DNA of 64,000 bases from Paenibacillus sp. PAMC 26794 (GTDB taxonomy: Bacteria > Bacillota > Bacilli > Paenibacillales > Paenibacillaceae): positions 124,001 through 188,000 of the forward strand of contig NZ_ANHX01000076.1 of NCBI RefSeq assembly GCF_000316035.1. The letters run 5' to 3'. The number at the start of each line of letters is the position of its first letter. Position 1 is the first letter of the stretch. This document shows positions 8,240-16,953 of the stretch, piece by piece. Below the pieces are notes generated by a model. That model had not been told where the DNA came from and made no database searches. It saw only the letters and a program-made list of their open reading frames with translations. The position numbers and the translations under genes were made by a program.

Positions 8240-11200
8240 TCAGGCTCTCATGCTGCGGTCCAAAGGGATGACAAAGGAAACTTTCGTACCTTGGCCCGGC
8301 GAGCTGACGATGGTCAAACCTTGTCCGTACATCTGGGTCAACCGGCGATGTGTATTGGTTAATCCAATGCCTCCGGTTCCGCCGGGACCTTTCTTGGGCC
8401 ACGCCAGTGCCCGTTCGATCTGCTCGGGCTGCATCCCCACACCGTCATCCTCGATTTCGATCAAGGTGGACGCTGTTTGGTTGATGATTCGGATATGCAC
8501 GGTTCCACCCTCAACTTTGCTGAGAATACCATGTCGAACAGCATTCTCAATGAGCGGTTGAATGGTGAGTGGCGGCAGGGATAGATCAAGATCATCGGGG
8601 ATATCCCAGATGACGTTCAACCGATGCATGAATCGTTCTTTCTCAATGTAGAGATAGGCGCGGGAGAGATCCAACTCATGAGTGACCTCAACCATTTTCT
8701 CCGAATTGACAAAATGAAAGCTGGTCTGAAGGTACTCGATAAAAGCATCGCCCAGCTTCTGCATTCGCTCCGTGTCCATCTCACTAAGAACCATGATTGA
8801 ATTGAGCGTATTAAAAAGAAAATGGGGCTGAATCTGTGCTTGTAAGTAAGCAGCCTCCATGCGCAGTCGCTCATCAATGGATTGTTTCAGTACGATCAGA
8901 GACCCGATGCGATGCCTTAATTCAACGGCATCCACGGGCTTGGTGACATAGTCTGTAGCACCGGCCATGAATCCGGCGTATACATCCGCTGGTTCGTTAC
9001 GGGCCGTCAGCAACAGGATGGGGAGCTCTGATACCGAATAACGCTTGCGTACGTTCTCGGTCAATTCATAACCGGACATATGAGGCATCATGACATCGGC
9101 AATCAGTAAGTCCCACGGTTCCGTATCCAGCAACTCTAATGCTTCAAGTGCGGAAGCTGCTGGTTGAATGTGGTATGGTTCATTCGCAAGCATGGAGATT
9201 AGTACTCGCAGGTTAACGGGATCATCATCGACGGCAAGAATTCTTGCGGCAGTCTTATCATGAGATTGAGATAGGGTCTGCTGCTCCGGCTCTGCAATCG
9301 CAACTTCCTCGAAGCTGTGATCGTCCCATCGCTGCTCCGTCTGATCCGATAGCGATGCGGTATCTGACCGTGGAAGCGAGATCTGGAAGGTAGATCCTTG
9401 CCCGGGTACAGATTGCACGGTGAGCTGGCCGCCATGGAGTTCGGTGAGCTGTCTGCTGATATTGAGACCGAGGCCGATTCCTCCACTTAAGCGAGCCTCT
9501 GGGGTCCCTTGTTCATACGCTTCGAATATTCGCTGTTGTATCTCCTCACTCATACCAACCCCTGTATCTGAAACTTGAATCAAGACGTACTCTCCATGTT
9601 CCCGAACAGATACGGTAATGGTACCCTCATCGGTAAATTTGAGCGCATTATGCAACAAGTTGTAGAGAACTTGAACAAGCCTTCTCTCATCGGCCTGAAT
9701 AAGAGGCAGCGATTCGGGAATATCCACCTTCATATGGACAGGCTTCCCTTCTGCCATGAATCGGAACATACCGATCACGCCTGGAATGACAGATGCAAGG
9801 GATAAAGGTTTCTTCTGAAGCTTAATGCGTTTTTCATTCAGGCGGACTACATCAAGCAGGTCATCTACCAGTTGGGACATGCGTCGGCCGATGGTAACTA
9901 ACAGCTTCATGTCTTCTGCCTGTTGCCCTCCTGATTTACGCCGTTCACGGACCGCGATGCTCTCGGCAATATTGATGATGCCATGCAGTGGTGTACGCAG
10001 TTCATGAGCCGTATTCACAAGAAACTGATCCTTCTGCCGATCCTCTTCTTTGAGCTGTTCGTATAACTTCTCAATCTCACCTGAATTGCGGAAGTATTTC
10101 TTGAACCAATAGGTGGAGAAGCAGAATATGGCCGCGATGACATCAATCGGATAATACACGTTGGTAATCTCATTATGGGAGTTCACGACTCCCCACAGCG
10201 CACTTGATAAGCTACTGGTAGCCGCAAAGAGCAAAAAGCTTGCGTCACTTCGTTTCTCAGTGGCCATTCTGAAGAACAGGTACACAGACCAGCTGATGGC
10301 AAACAGATAAAGGAACTCAGTGAACCCGGTCTCAATTACGTGATAGATCATTGTTACTGGTGCAATCAGCAAAAATACAGAGTAGATACCAAGCACACTG
10401 GCATAGGTGCGGAAAAGTCTGCGCCCTTGCTGACTATGATAGAAACTTCTCGCCATCTGTAGAAGAAAGAAAGAGAACAAGGAATAGGACAACGCTGTGA
10501 TCTTGACCATCCAAGAGAAGTTGAGCGGAATCCAGTTCAATAGAAGACTGTCATGGTCGCATGCAACCGTTAGGGCAACGGTCAGCGTTAACAGAGAAAA
10601 CGTAAGCAGAGCTCGTTGCTTACGGTTAAACAGAAACATGACACAAGCATACAGACTGTGCAGGAGCAACACGGCGATCGTAATTTTTTGCAAATCCATG
10701 GATAATCCTCGCTCACTTCCAATCGCTTCTGGAGATCCAAAATAGAGGGAGCGCATAATTCCGCCGCTGTAAGGGTCATCAAAATTCGCTGTTTGTATAA
10801 GAAGATCAATTTCATTGGCTCCGTTAAGATCATAGGAGGCTGTAAACGCAGTCCTTTCTGGTTGATAGGCTTCGGCATGTGTAGCAAGTTGACCAAATTT
10901 GGCAACAATGGTCCCGTTCATCTCTACGCTCGATGAAGCCTTAATCATCTGGCCCCAGAGACTGACTTCTTCGACCGATGGGTTCAGAAGAATACGAATT
11001 CGGTACGTTCCATACCCGAATGATGATGAAGATGATGGTAACGCATTATGCCAATCTCCAGGAACTTGAATCCATGTCGATGGGTGGCTTGATATCCTTG
11101 TGTCGTGATTGGAGATTAAAGCTTGCGGGAAAAATTCCCATTCCCCATCGAGAGATATCGGTGAAGCGTTGGCAAGATCCCAGTCTCGAAGATCAAGAAC

Positions 11201-11359
11201 GCCCTTATTGGGTTCAGGATGCTTGGGTATAGTGAAAGATTCGGACCAGATCCAGCGGAATCCAAGTAAGAGCGTCAGGAATACAATTGACAGCACTATA
11301 TATCGGGGTATCTTTTTATAGGTTAGTTGTGTCATGGCAGACTTAACTTTCGACATCAT
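8240..11359 (-). CDS. Hybrid 7TMR-DISM sensor kinase with two kinase modules and a receiver
   Basis: A 1039-residue membrane kinase. In order: a signal-anchor span near residues 18-38; an extracellular jelly-roll sensor (about 50-220) with the GVLDLR...LDGEWEFF start; a seven-span 7TMR-DISM region (about 225-415); HisKA with TAHELRTPLHG (about 445-510) and a first ATPase domain with NLLHNALKFT and GGIGLGLNI; a receiver (about 705-820) with VDDDP, phospho-Asp in IADVMMP and TKPVD; then a LytS-type kinase module QPHFLFNTLNS and a second ATPase domain. It looks like a relay machine. It is divergent from the REC-BTAD gene at 11512, the likely partner. SD GGAG precedes the ATG. A close paralog lies at 24165-27305. 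Confidence 0.88.
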   Translation of the reverse strand: MMSKVKSAMTQLTYKKIPRYIVLSIVFLTLLLGFRWIWSESFTIPKHPEPNKGVLDLRDWDLANASPISLDGEWEFFPQALISNHDTRISSHPSTWIQVPGDWHNALPSSSSSFGYGTYRIRILLNPSVEEVSLWGQMIKASSSVEMNGTIVAKFGQLATHAEAYQPERTAFTASYDLNGANEIDLLIQTANFDDPYSGGIMRSLYFGSPEAIGSERGLSMDLQKITIAVLLLHSLYACVMFLFNRKQRALLTFSLLTLTVALTVACDHDSLLLNWIPLNFSWMVKITALSYSLFSFFLLQMARSFYHSQQGRRLFRTYASVLGIYSVFLLIAPVTMIYHVIETGFTEFLYLFAISWSVYLFFRMATEKRSDASFLLFAATSSLSSALWGVVNSHNEITNVYYPIDVIAAIFCFSTYWFKKYFRNSGEIEKLYEQLKEEDRQKDQFLVNTAHELRTPLHGIINIAESIAVRERRKSGGQQAEDMKLLVTIGRRMSQLVDDLLDVVRLNEKRIKLQKKPLSLASVIPGVIGMFRFMAEGKPVHMKVDIPESLPLIQADERRLVQVLYNLLHNALKFTDEGTITVSVREHGEYVLIQVSDTGVGMSEEIQQRIFEAYEQGTPEARLSGGIGLGLNISRQLTELHGGQLTVQSVPGQGSTFQISLPRSDTASLSDQTEQRWDDHSFEEVAIAEPEQQTLSQSHDKTAARILAVDDDPVNLRVLISMLANEPYHIQPAASALEALELLDTEPWDLLIADVMMPHMSGYELTENVRKRYSVSELPILLLTARNEPADVYAGFMAGATDYVTKPVDAVELRHRIGSLIVLKQSIDERLRMEAAYLQAQIQPHFLFNTLNSIMVLSEMDTERMQKLGDAFIEYLQTSFHFVNSEKMVEVTHELDLSRAYLYIEKERFMHRLNVIWDIPDDLDLSLPPLTIQPLIENAVRHGILSKVEGGTVHIRIINQTASTLIEIEDDGVGMQPEQIERALAWPKKGPGGTGGIGLTNTHRRLTQMYGQGLTIVSSPGQGTKVSFVIPLDRSMRA

Positions 11360-11511
11360 ACTTCAAACTCCTGCACACTTTCTGCCAATGAAGAACATTT
11401 TTTTGAATATCGGAACGTAAACTCTTTATCCAAATGATAGCGGTCCCACGTCAGGATTTATGGTAAAATTATAGATTAAAGGGTGATCAGTGAGCCAGAG
11501 GAGTTGTGCAT

Positions 11512-12648
11512 ATGAGAGTGATTTTGGTAGATGATGAATATCTCGCTCTGAGCAGGTTGAACAAACTGTTGCAAGAGAGAGAGGATTGCGAAGTTATCGG
11601 CTCTTTTCTGACGGCACAGGAAGCCATAGATCAGATCAAACTTCATCTGCCGGAAATCGTCTTCATGGACGTTCAAATGCCGGGGATGAACGGGATCGAG
11701 GCGACCGAACGTATCCATGAGGTTTCTCCTGGAACAGAAGTTATTTTCACAACCGCATATAACGAACATGCACTGACGGCCTATGGGCTTGAAGTGCTGG
11801 ACTATATTATGAAGCCTGTAACGCGTGACCGTTTGGAAAAAACGATGAAGATGTATCAACGCCGAACGGTGTCAGCAAGTCTGAATATAGCAGAAGGGCC
11901 ATCCATGTTGATCCGTTGTCTGGGGATGCTCCAAGTCCAAGTGCACCCAAATGAGCCGCCAAAACATATGAAGTTCAGAACATCCAAGATTAGAGAGTTA
12001 TTCGCCTATTTGCTCCACCATCGGAACAAACCGATTAAGCGGGATACGCTACTTGAACTGTTGTGGCCAGAGTTGGATGAGCGTAGAGGTATATCCAATC
12101 TGCACAGTGGGATCCATCGCTTACGCAGCATGATGAACGAACTCATGGGTGAGGATAAGATGTCCATTCGTTATCAACAGTTTGGTTATCTATTGGAAAC
12201 GGGTGAATTCAGGATTGACGCGGAAGAATGGGAAAGTCGTCTTAACCGATTGCCTCTATTATCTACGTCTACAATAGCTGAACATCGGCAGACCTCGGAT
12301 CAATATGAAGGCAAATATTATGGCGAGGACGATTATGTATGGGCTGAGTTGGAGCGCCAGCGATTGCATGCACTCTGGCGTAACCACGCCATGCAACTCG
12401 CACAATATTACATTGATCTAGGACAGAATACGGAAGCACTCACGTTATATCACCGGGTACAACAATTAGAACCATCATTGGAGCAAGTCGGATTGGCCTT
12501 AATGAAGACCTATGATCGATTAGGCAATAAGGATCCTGTGGTCGCTCAATATAATCAGTTGGTTATCGCTTTAGAACAAGAGGCAGGTATACGTCCTGGC
12601 TTGGAAGTTGAGTTATGGTACCAACTATGGAAAAATTCAATTAATTGA
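11512..12648 (+). CDS. Response regulator with receiver, winged-helix and BTAD domains
   Basis: A REC domain (residues 1-120: VDDEY, phospho-Asp in VFMDVQMPG, TTAY, MKPV), then an OmpR-like winged helix (about 150-225, with KIRELFAYLLHHRNKPIKR), then a helical BTAD domain to the C-terminus, as in SARP-type activators. It probably binds DNA after phosphorylation. A GTG six bases upstream is also in frame, but AGAGGAG is 8 bases from this ATG, so MRVILVDDEY is the better start. The hybrid kinase at 8240-11359 is divergent and is the likely partner. The SLH gene at 12827, downstream of a terminator, may be a target (inference). Confidence 0.87.
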   Translation: MRVILVDDEYLALSRLNKLLQEREDCEVIGSFLTAQEAIDQIKLHLPEIVFMDVQMPGMNGIEATERIHEVSPGTEVIFTTAYNEHALTAYGLEVLDYIMKPVTRDRLEKTMKMYQRRTVSASLNIAEGPSMLIRCLGMLQVQVHPNEPPKHMKFRTSKIRELFAYLLHHRNKPIKRDTLLELLWPELDERRGISNLHSGIHRLRSMMNELMGEDKMSIRYQQFGYLLETGEFRIDAEEWESRLNRLPLLSTSTIAEHRQTSDQYEGKYYGEDDYVWAELERQRLHALWRNHAMQLAQYYIDLGQNTEALTLYHRVQQLEPSLEQVGLALMKTYDRLGNKDPVVAQYNQLVIALEQEAGIRPGLEVELWYQLWKNSIN

Positions 12649-12655
12649 TTGAAAT

Positions 12656-12697
12656 AACAGCCTTGTAGCTTCATTTGCAGGGCTGTTTTTTTTTTTT
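12656..12697 (+). terminator. Terminator after the REC-BTAD regulator gene
   Basis: AACAGCC pairs with GGCTGTT, followed by a run of about 13 T. Confidence 0.85.
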
Positions 12698-12826
12698 GTA
12701 TTTGTTAGCGAGGAGTTTGGTAAGAGTTTGGTAAGAGGCCATGTGTAGAATAAGCAAGATGAGGGTAGATATGATGTTTTGAGCCAGTAAGCAGTCCAAA
12801 AATAACATATTAAGTAGGAGGAACCT

Positions 12827-15800
12827 ATGTACACAGCAAAAATCCGGAAGAAACCATGGCAAAGAATTTCCATGCTAGTTCTTTCCTTTATTCTAGCAAT
12901 TGGAACGTTGCCAATGAGTTTGGCTCAAGCGGAGGCGACTAACGAAACTCCTGTTGGTCCGGGTGGAGTTGGTGCCCCTGCACTATGGCTACGATCAGAC
13001 CTGGGAATGGGAGTTACCAGCGGCCAAAAGGTTAGTAACTGGGAAGATCAAGGCAATAAAGTAAATAACGCAACGCAAGATGAGGTCAATAACCAACCAA
13101 CTTATTGGGATGATAAGAGTCATAACATTAATTTCAATCCGGTATTGGAATATAACGGCACAAGTAGTTTTATGAATCTGGATGTAAGTAAGCTTCCTCA
13201 AGGGAAGAGCCCCAGATCGATCGTTACGGTTAGTAAAACCAATAGAACTGAAGGCATCAAGTATATCATTTCCTGGGGAGTCCAAACGAGTGGTTATACC
13301 GGTATAGGGATGCTTCAAAATGGCACAAGAGGCGGCTTGACCACATTTAACAGTACCAAGAGTCAGACATTATACACTCCTGACGGGTTCCTAGGAACGA
13401 CGTTCCCGAACGAGCAATTTGTTACTTGGACAGGCGGGAATACTGAACCTAACATAGCTAGATTGTACAGTAAAATGAAGCAGGTACAGGAACTAGGTGG
13501 GTACGGACAGGATGTTCCTAAGTCATGGGATACTGGCAACTCTGGTGGAGCAGTAGTCGGTAAGCTTATTCCAGCAACTGCGAGTGTTGAACATTGGCAG
13601 GGTACAATTGAAGAAATTATCGTATACGATCATGCTCTGACGGACGCAGAACGCCAAAAAGTCAGCACATATTTGGCTATCAAATATGGCTACACGATGG
13701 ATCAGACGACAGCAAATTCGTATGTTGATTCAAACATGGATACGATCTGGGATTCAAATGTGAACGCAGTCTATACCCATCGCATTACAAGCATCGGTCG
13801 AGATGACCAGAGCGGCTTGATGCAGAAACAAGCCAAGGCGCAGGAATTGGGATCCATATTAACGATTGCACTGGGCAACAGTATCGAGGATACAAATTCT
13901 GCTAATGAAAATGAATTCTCAAACGATTCTTCTTTCTTTACGTTTGGTGACAATGGAGCAAGTACTGAATTCAAAACATCGATTACGAAAGATGAGAAAA
14001 AACTGCTTGGGATGGAGCGTATCTACAAGATACAGAAAGCAAACTGGACTGAATCACAGATTAGACTTCAGGTAGACGGAACGGGAGGTAACCCGGCGTT
14101 GCCTCAATATGTTGTGATCAGCGATGATACTCAATTTGGTAATCCAAACACATTACATTTGATTGAGAACGGCCAAGTAACCCTTAATACATCAAATTTT
14201 GGTCCTAACTCGTACTTTACCATTGCAACTGCTGCTACTCCTTTATCGGCGCCAGACATCACACTGACCGACGATGAGTTGAAATGGGAAGCAGTTGAGC
14301 ATGCAGATAAATATGAGGTAACAATCGAACTGGAAGACGGCACAAAGCGGACAGTGGAGGTACCTGGAACGGCGCTGAACCTGTCGCAATTGGTACCATC
14401 GCTAGAAGTTGGCACCTACAAAGTGACAGTAACAGCGAAGACGAACAATCCAGCCTATTCAGATTCAGAAGAGTCGAATTCGAAAAATTATGATGTTGCT
14501 ATTGATAAGGCGAAGTTGAAAGCCAAAATCGATGAGATTAACGGTAAGATCGAATCAGGCGAACTGGACGAAGAGGAATACACACCAGAAACATGGCAAA
14601 CGCTGCAAGATGCGTTAGGAGTTGCTGAATCCGTGTTCGACGACGAGAATGCAACACCGGAACAAGTGGAAAAGGCTTATCAGGATTTGGTGGATGCCCG
14701 GAAGGGGCTTACCAAAAAGCCTGGTACTGGTGTCGACACGTCAGTGCTGAAAAATGAACATGATAGAATCAAGGGTGAAAATCTAACCGAAACGGAATAT
14801 ACGCCAGCGAGCTGGACAGCACTGGATGACGCGATGAACGAAGCAGAGCGAGTGCTGAATGATCCAACGGCAACCCAAGCGCAGGTAGATGAGGCGCTTC
14901 TGGATCTGAGTAATGCGAGAACGGGACTTACAAAAGTGATTGGTAATGACATATCAACGTTACAAACGCTGGTCCCTTCCGTGGGAAGTTTGTCCCCGGC
15001 ATTTGATCCAGCTAAAGATACGTACACCATCTCTGTACCGAATAGCGTATATCAATTTCAGTTAACGCCAACGGCACTTGATCCACTTGCTAAGATTGAA
15101 ATAGCTGTTGGAGATGGAGAATGGAACGAGGTTTCAAGTGGTACTGTAAGTGAGAATCTACCGCTCCAAGTCGGTGGAAATATGATCGTTGTTAGAGTAA
15201 CGGATTCACTTGGAAATGTTACGGCGTATAAAATCAACGTGACTAGAGCATCCAGTGACAATGGTAACAATGGTGGAGGCAACAATGGCGGCGGTGGAAA
15301 TACGGGTGGTAACAGTGGAAGCACACCAGCACCTATACCTGCGCCAGTACCAACGCCAACTCCGGCACCCGTGAAGGATAATTTGGAAACAACTCGGGAT
15401 GGTAGCCATCAACCATTTGCTACATCCAAACCATCTGACAACAAAGAAACGTTGGTTCAAGTTGATCCAGCCAAGCTGAATGTTGCCATGTCACAAGGCA
15501 CAGGGCAGCAGTTCGCCATTCATTCACCGAATGATGGGGATATGAAGGTGGATGGTTTAACCCTCGAAACACTGAAACAACTAGTGGATCAAGGTTCCAA
15601 ATTAAACATTAGCAATCCGCTGGCGATCTATCCGGTACCTGGCGGTAAAATGGACGTGAATGGTGTGTCCAGACAGCTGGGTAATGCAGCGTTGAATGAT
15701 ATTGATGTCCATGTTGATATCGCACGTTCCTCGGATGCTTTGATTGACAGTGCCGAGACAAGAGCCGCATCCCAAGGATACGAGCTACTTGTCACACCGG

Positions 15801-16624
15801 TTGATCTGGATCTCACCTTTACGAAAGATGGACAGACAGTTAGATCCGGCCAGTTGAACGGTTATGCACCGAAGTATATTGCACTTCCAGAAGGTATCGA
15901 CCCGAACCGGATTACTACAGGCGTAATCATTAACCCGGACGGTAGCATTTTCCATGTACCAACGGTTGTCACTAAGATCAATAGTCGTTACTACGCGCTT
16001 ATTAATGACTTGCGTAGCAGCGGAAGCTATTCGGTCATCTGGAACCCACAGGATTTTGAAGATGCCAGATCCCATTGGGGAAAAACTGATGTGAACAACA
16101 TCGCTGCGAGATTAGATCTGAAAGGTAACGGAGATAACACATTCTCACCGAACCGTCAGGTTACTCGTTCTGAGTTTGCCGAGATTGTTGTGCTTGGACT
16201 GGGCTTAATGCGTCAGGATGCACCACAGAATCTATTCCCTGACGTTAACGAATCCGCATGGTTCCGCTCCGCGGTAGCCCTTGCAAATGAATTCGGTATC
16301 GTTCGCGGTTACGATAATGGGAACTTCTACGGTAATCAGGAAATCACACGTGAGCAGGGATTTGCAATGGTTGCTCGTGCGTATCGTCTGATTGAACCGG
16401 AAGCGGCAATTAGCCCGGATCAGATGAACTCTGAACTGGAACGTTACAGTGATGCAGCCGATGTATCGAATTGGGCGAAAGAAGATGTAGCCCAGTTGAT
16501 TGCAGCTGGAATCATCCAAGGTAATGGGCCAGAGGTGCTGAGTCCGAAGACCACGATGACCCGTGCTGAGGTCACTGCATTGATTGCAAGAATGTTGAAA
16601 GTAACAAACTTGATTGATCAATAA
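12827..16624 (+). CDS. SLH-anchored multidomain surface protein (LamG-like, FIVAR, cadherin-like)
   Basis: 1265 residues after a strong SD (TAGGAGGAACCT). A signal peptide ends near residue 36. Then: a LamG/jelly-roll-like domain (about 45-290, APALWLRSDLGMG); a second beta-rich region (to about 480); an Fn3-like segment; two FIVAR helical repeats (about 555-635 and 640-710, each with EEYTPETWQ- or EYTPASWTA-type motifs); a cadherin-like beta-sandwich (about 715-805); a Gly/Asn then Pro/Thr-rich linker; a domain unknown to me; and three SLH domains (about 1080-1265) with VTRSEFAEIV, ITREQGFAMV and MTRAEVTALI. SLH domains bind pyruvylated secondary cell-wall polymer, so it is displayed on the cell surface. 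FIVAR and lectin-like parts suggest glycan binding or adhesion. Confidence 0.88.
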   Translation: MYTAKIRKKPWQRISMLVLSFILAIGTLPMSLAQAEATNETPVGPGGVGAPALWLRSDLGMGVTSGQKVSNWEDQGNKVNNATQDEVNNQPTYWDDKSHNINFNPVLEYNGTSSFMNLDVSKLPQGKSPRSIVTVSKTNRTEGIKYIISWGVQTSGYTGIGMLQNGTRGGLTTFNSTKSQTLYTPDGFLGTTFPNEQFVTWTGGNTEPNIARLYSKMKQVQELGGYGQDVPKSWDTGNSGGAVVGKLIPATASVEHWQGTIEEIIVYDHALTDAERQKVSTYLAIKYGYTMDQTTANSYVDSNMDTIWDSNVNAVYTHRITSIGRDDQSGLMQKQAKAQELGSILTIALGNSIEDTNSANENEFSNDSSFFTFGDNGASTEFKTSITKDEKKLLGMERIYKIQKANWTESQIRLQVDGTGGNPALPQYVVISDDTQFGNPNTLHLIENGQVTLNTSNFGPNSYFTIATAATPLSAPDITLTDDELKWEAVEHADKYEVTIELEDGTKRTVEVPGTALNLSQLVPSLEVGTYKVTVTAKTNNPAYSDSEESNSKNYDVAIDKAKLKAKIDEINGKIESGELDEEEYTPETWQTLQDALGVAESVFDDENATPEQVEKAYQDLVDARKGLTKKPGTGVDTSVLKNEHDRIKGENLTETEYTPASWTALDDAMNEAERVLNDPTATQAQVDEALLDLSNARTGLTKVIGNDISTLQTLVPSVGSLSPAFDPAKDTYTISVPNSVYQFQLTPTALDPLAKIEIAVGDGEWNEVSSGTVSENLPLQVGGNMIVVRVTDSLGNVTAYKINVTRASSDNGNNGGGNNGGGGNTGGNSGSTPAPIPAPVPTPTPAPVKDNLETTRDGSHQPFATSKPSDNKETLVQVDPAKLNVAMSQGTGQQFAIHSPNDGDMKVDGLTLETLKQLVDQGSKLNISNPLAIYPVPGGKMDVNGVSRQLGNAALNDIDVHVDIARSSDALIDSAETRAASQGYELLVTPVDLDLTFTKDGQTVRSGQLNGYAPKYIALPEGIDPNRITTGVIINPDGSIFHVPTVVTKINSRYYALINDLRSSGSYSVIWNPQDFEDARSHWGKTDVNNIAARLDLKGNGDNTFSPNRQVTRSEFAEIVVLGLGLMRQDAPQNLFPDVNESAWFRSAVALANEFGIVRGYDNGNFYGNQEITREQGFAMVARAYRLIEPEAAISPDQMNSELERYSDAADVSNWAKEDVAQLIAAGIIQGNGPEVLSPKTTMTRAEVTALIARMLKVTNLIDQ

Positions 16625-16639
16625 ACACAATCTGAAACG

Positions 16640-16679
16640 AAAAGCCTTTGCTGACATTGGGGGTCGGCAAAGGCTTTTT
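16640..16679 (+). terminator. Terminator after the SLH surface protein gene
   Basis: AAAAGCCTTTGC pairs with GCAAAGGCTTTTT, giving a long stem with a T run. Confidence 0.9.
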
Positions 16680-16751
16680 CATATTTCATCTTATCATGTC
16701 GTAATACTTTCGCCCTGTTGGCAGATCGTGGAATCTGAGATGATGGGTTCA

Positions 16752-16944
16752 CCAGAGGTTCGGGTGACAAACTTCGAACCGCTGGCCTTCAGGCTATTGC
16801 GATCCTTCCTTCTAACTTCATTGGCGAAAATAGGGTCGCAGCTCTCCTGAAGATTTCATTTCAGAGAGGAGGCGTCCAGGCTATCACATTCCTTCCTTCT
16901 AAAGCCATCTACCAAATGTTAATAGGGATGTGGCTTTCCTGGAC
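16752..16944 (+). ncRNA. Tandem structured RNA leader (riboswitch-like), class not recognised
   Basis: Three hairpins are packed between the upstream terminator and the TerD-related gene. The first is CCAG-A-GGTTCG / CGAACC-G-CTGG (16752-16785). Then come two copies of one motif. Copy 1 (16787-16852): P1 CTTCAGG/CCTGAAG, internal CTAT/GCTCT, P2 TGCGA/TCGCA (16798-16802/16836-16840), loop starting TCCTTCCTTCTAA and ending AATAGGG. Copy 2 (16874-16944): P1 GTCCAGG/CCTGGAC, CTAT/GCTTT, P2 CACAT/ATGTG, same loop ends. Stem bases differ but pairing is kept (about six compensatory pairs), while loop bases are identical. That is the mark of a conserved RNA fold. CTAT could also pair with ATAG in the loop as a pseudoknot. 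I do not recognise it as a known riboswitch class. Confidence 0.72.
16865..16872 (+). promoter_or_regulatory. Shine-Dalgarno separated from its AUG by the second RNA motif
   Basis: AGAGGAGG is the only strong SD upstream of the TerD-related gene. It has no start codon within 15 bases. One base after it, the 71-base copy 2 hairpin (16874-16944) begins. After the hairpin come 9 bases and ATG at 16954. Folding copy 2 would bring SD and AUG to an effective spacing of about 10 bases. This decides the start chosen for the next gene. Confidence 0.55.
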
Positions 16945-16953
16945 TCTTTTATC

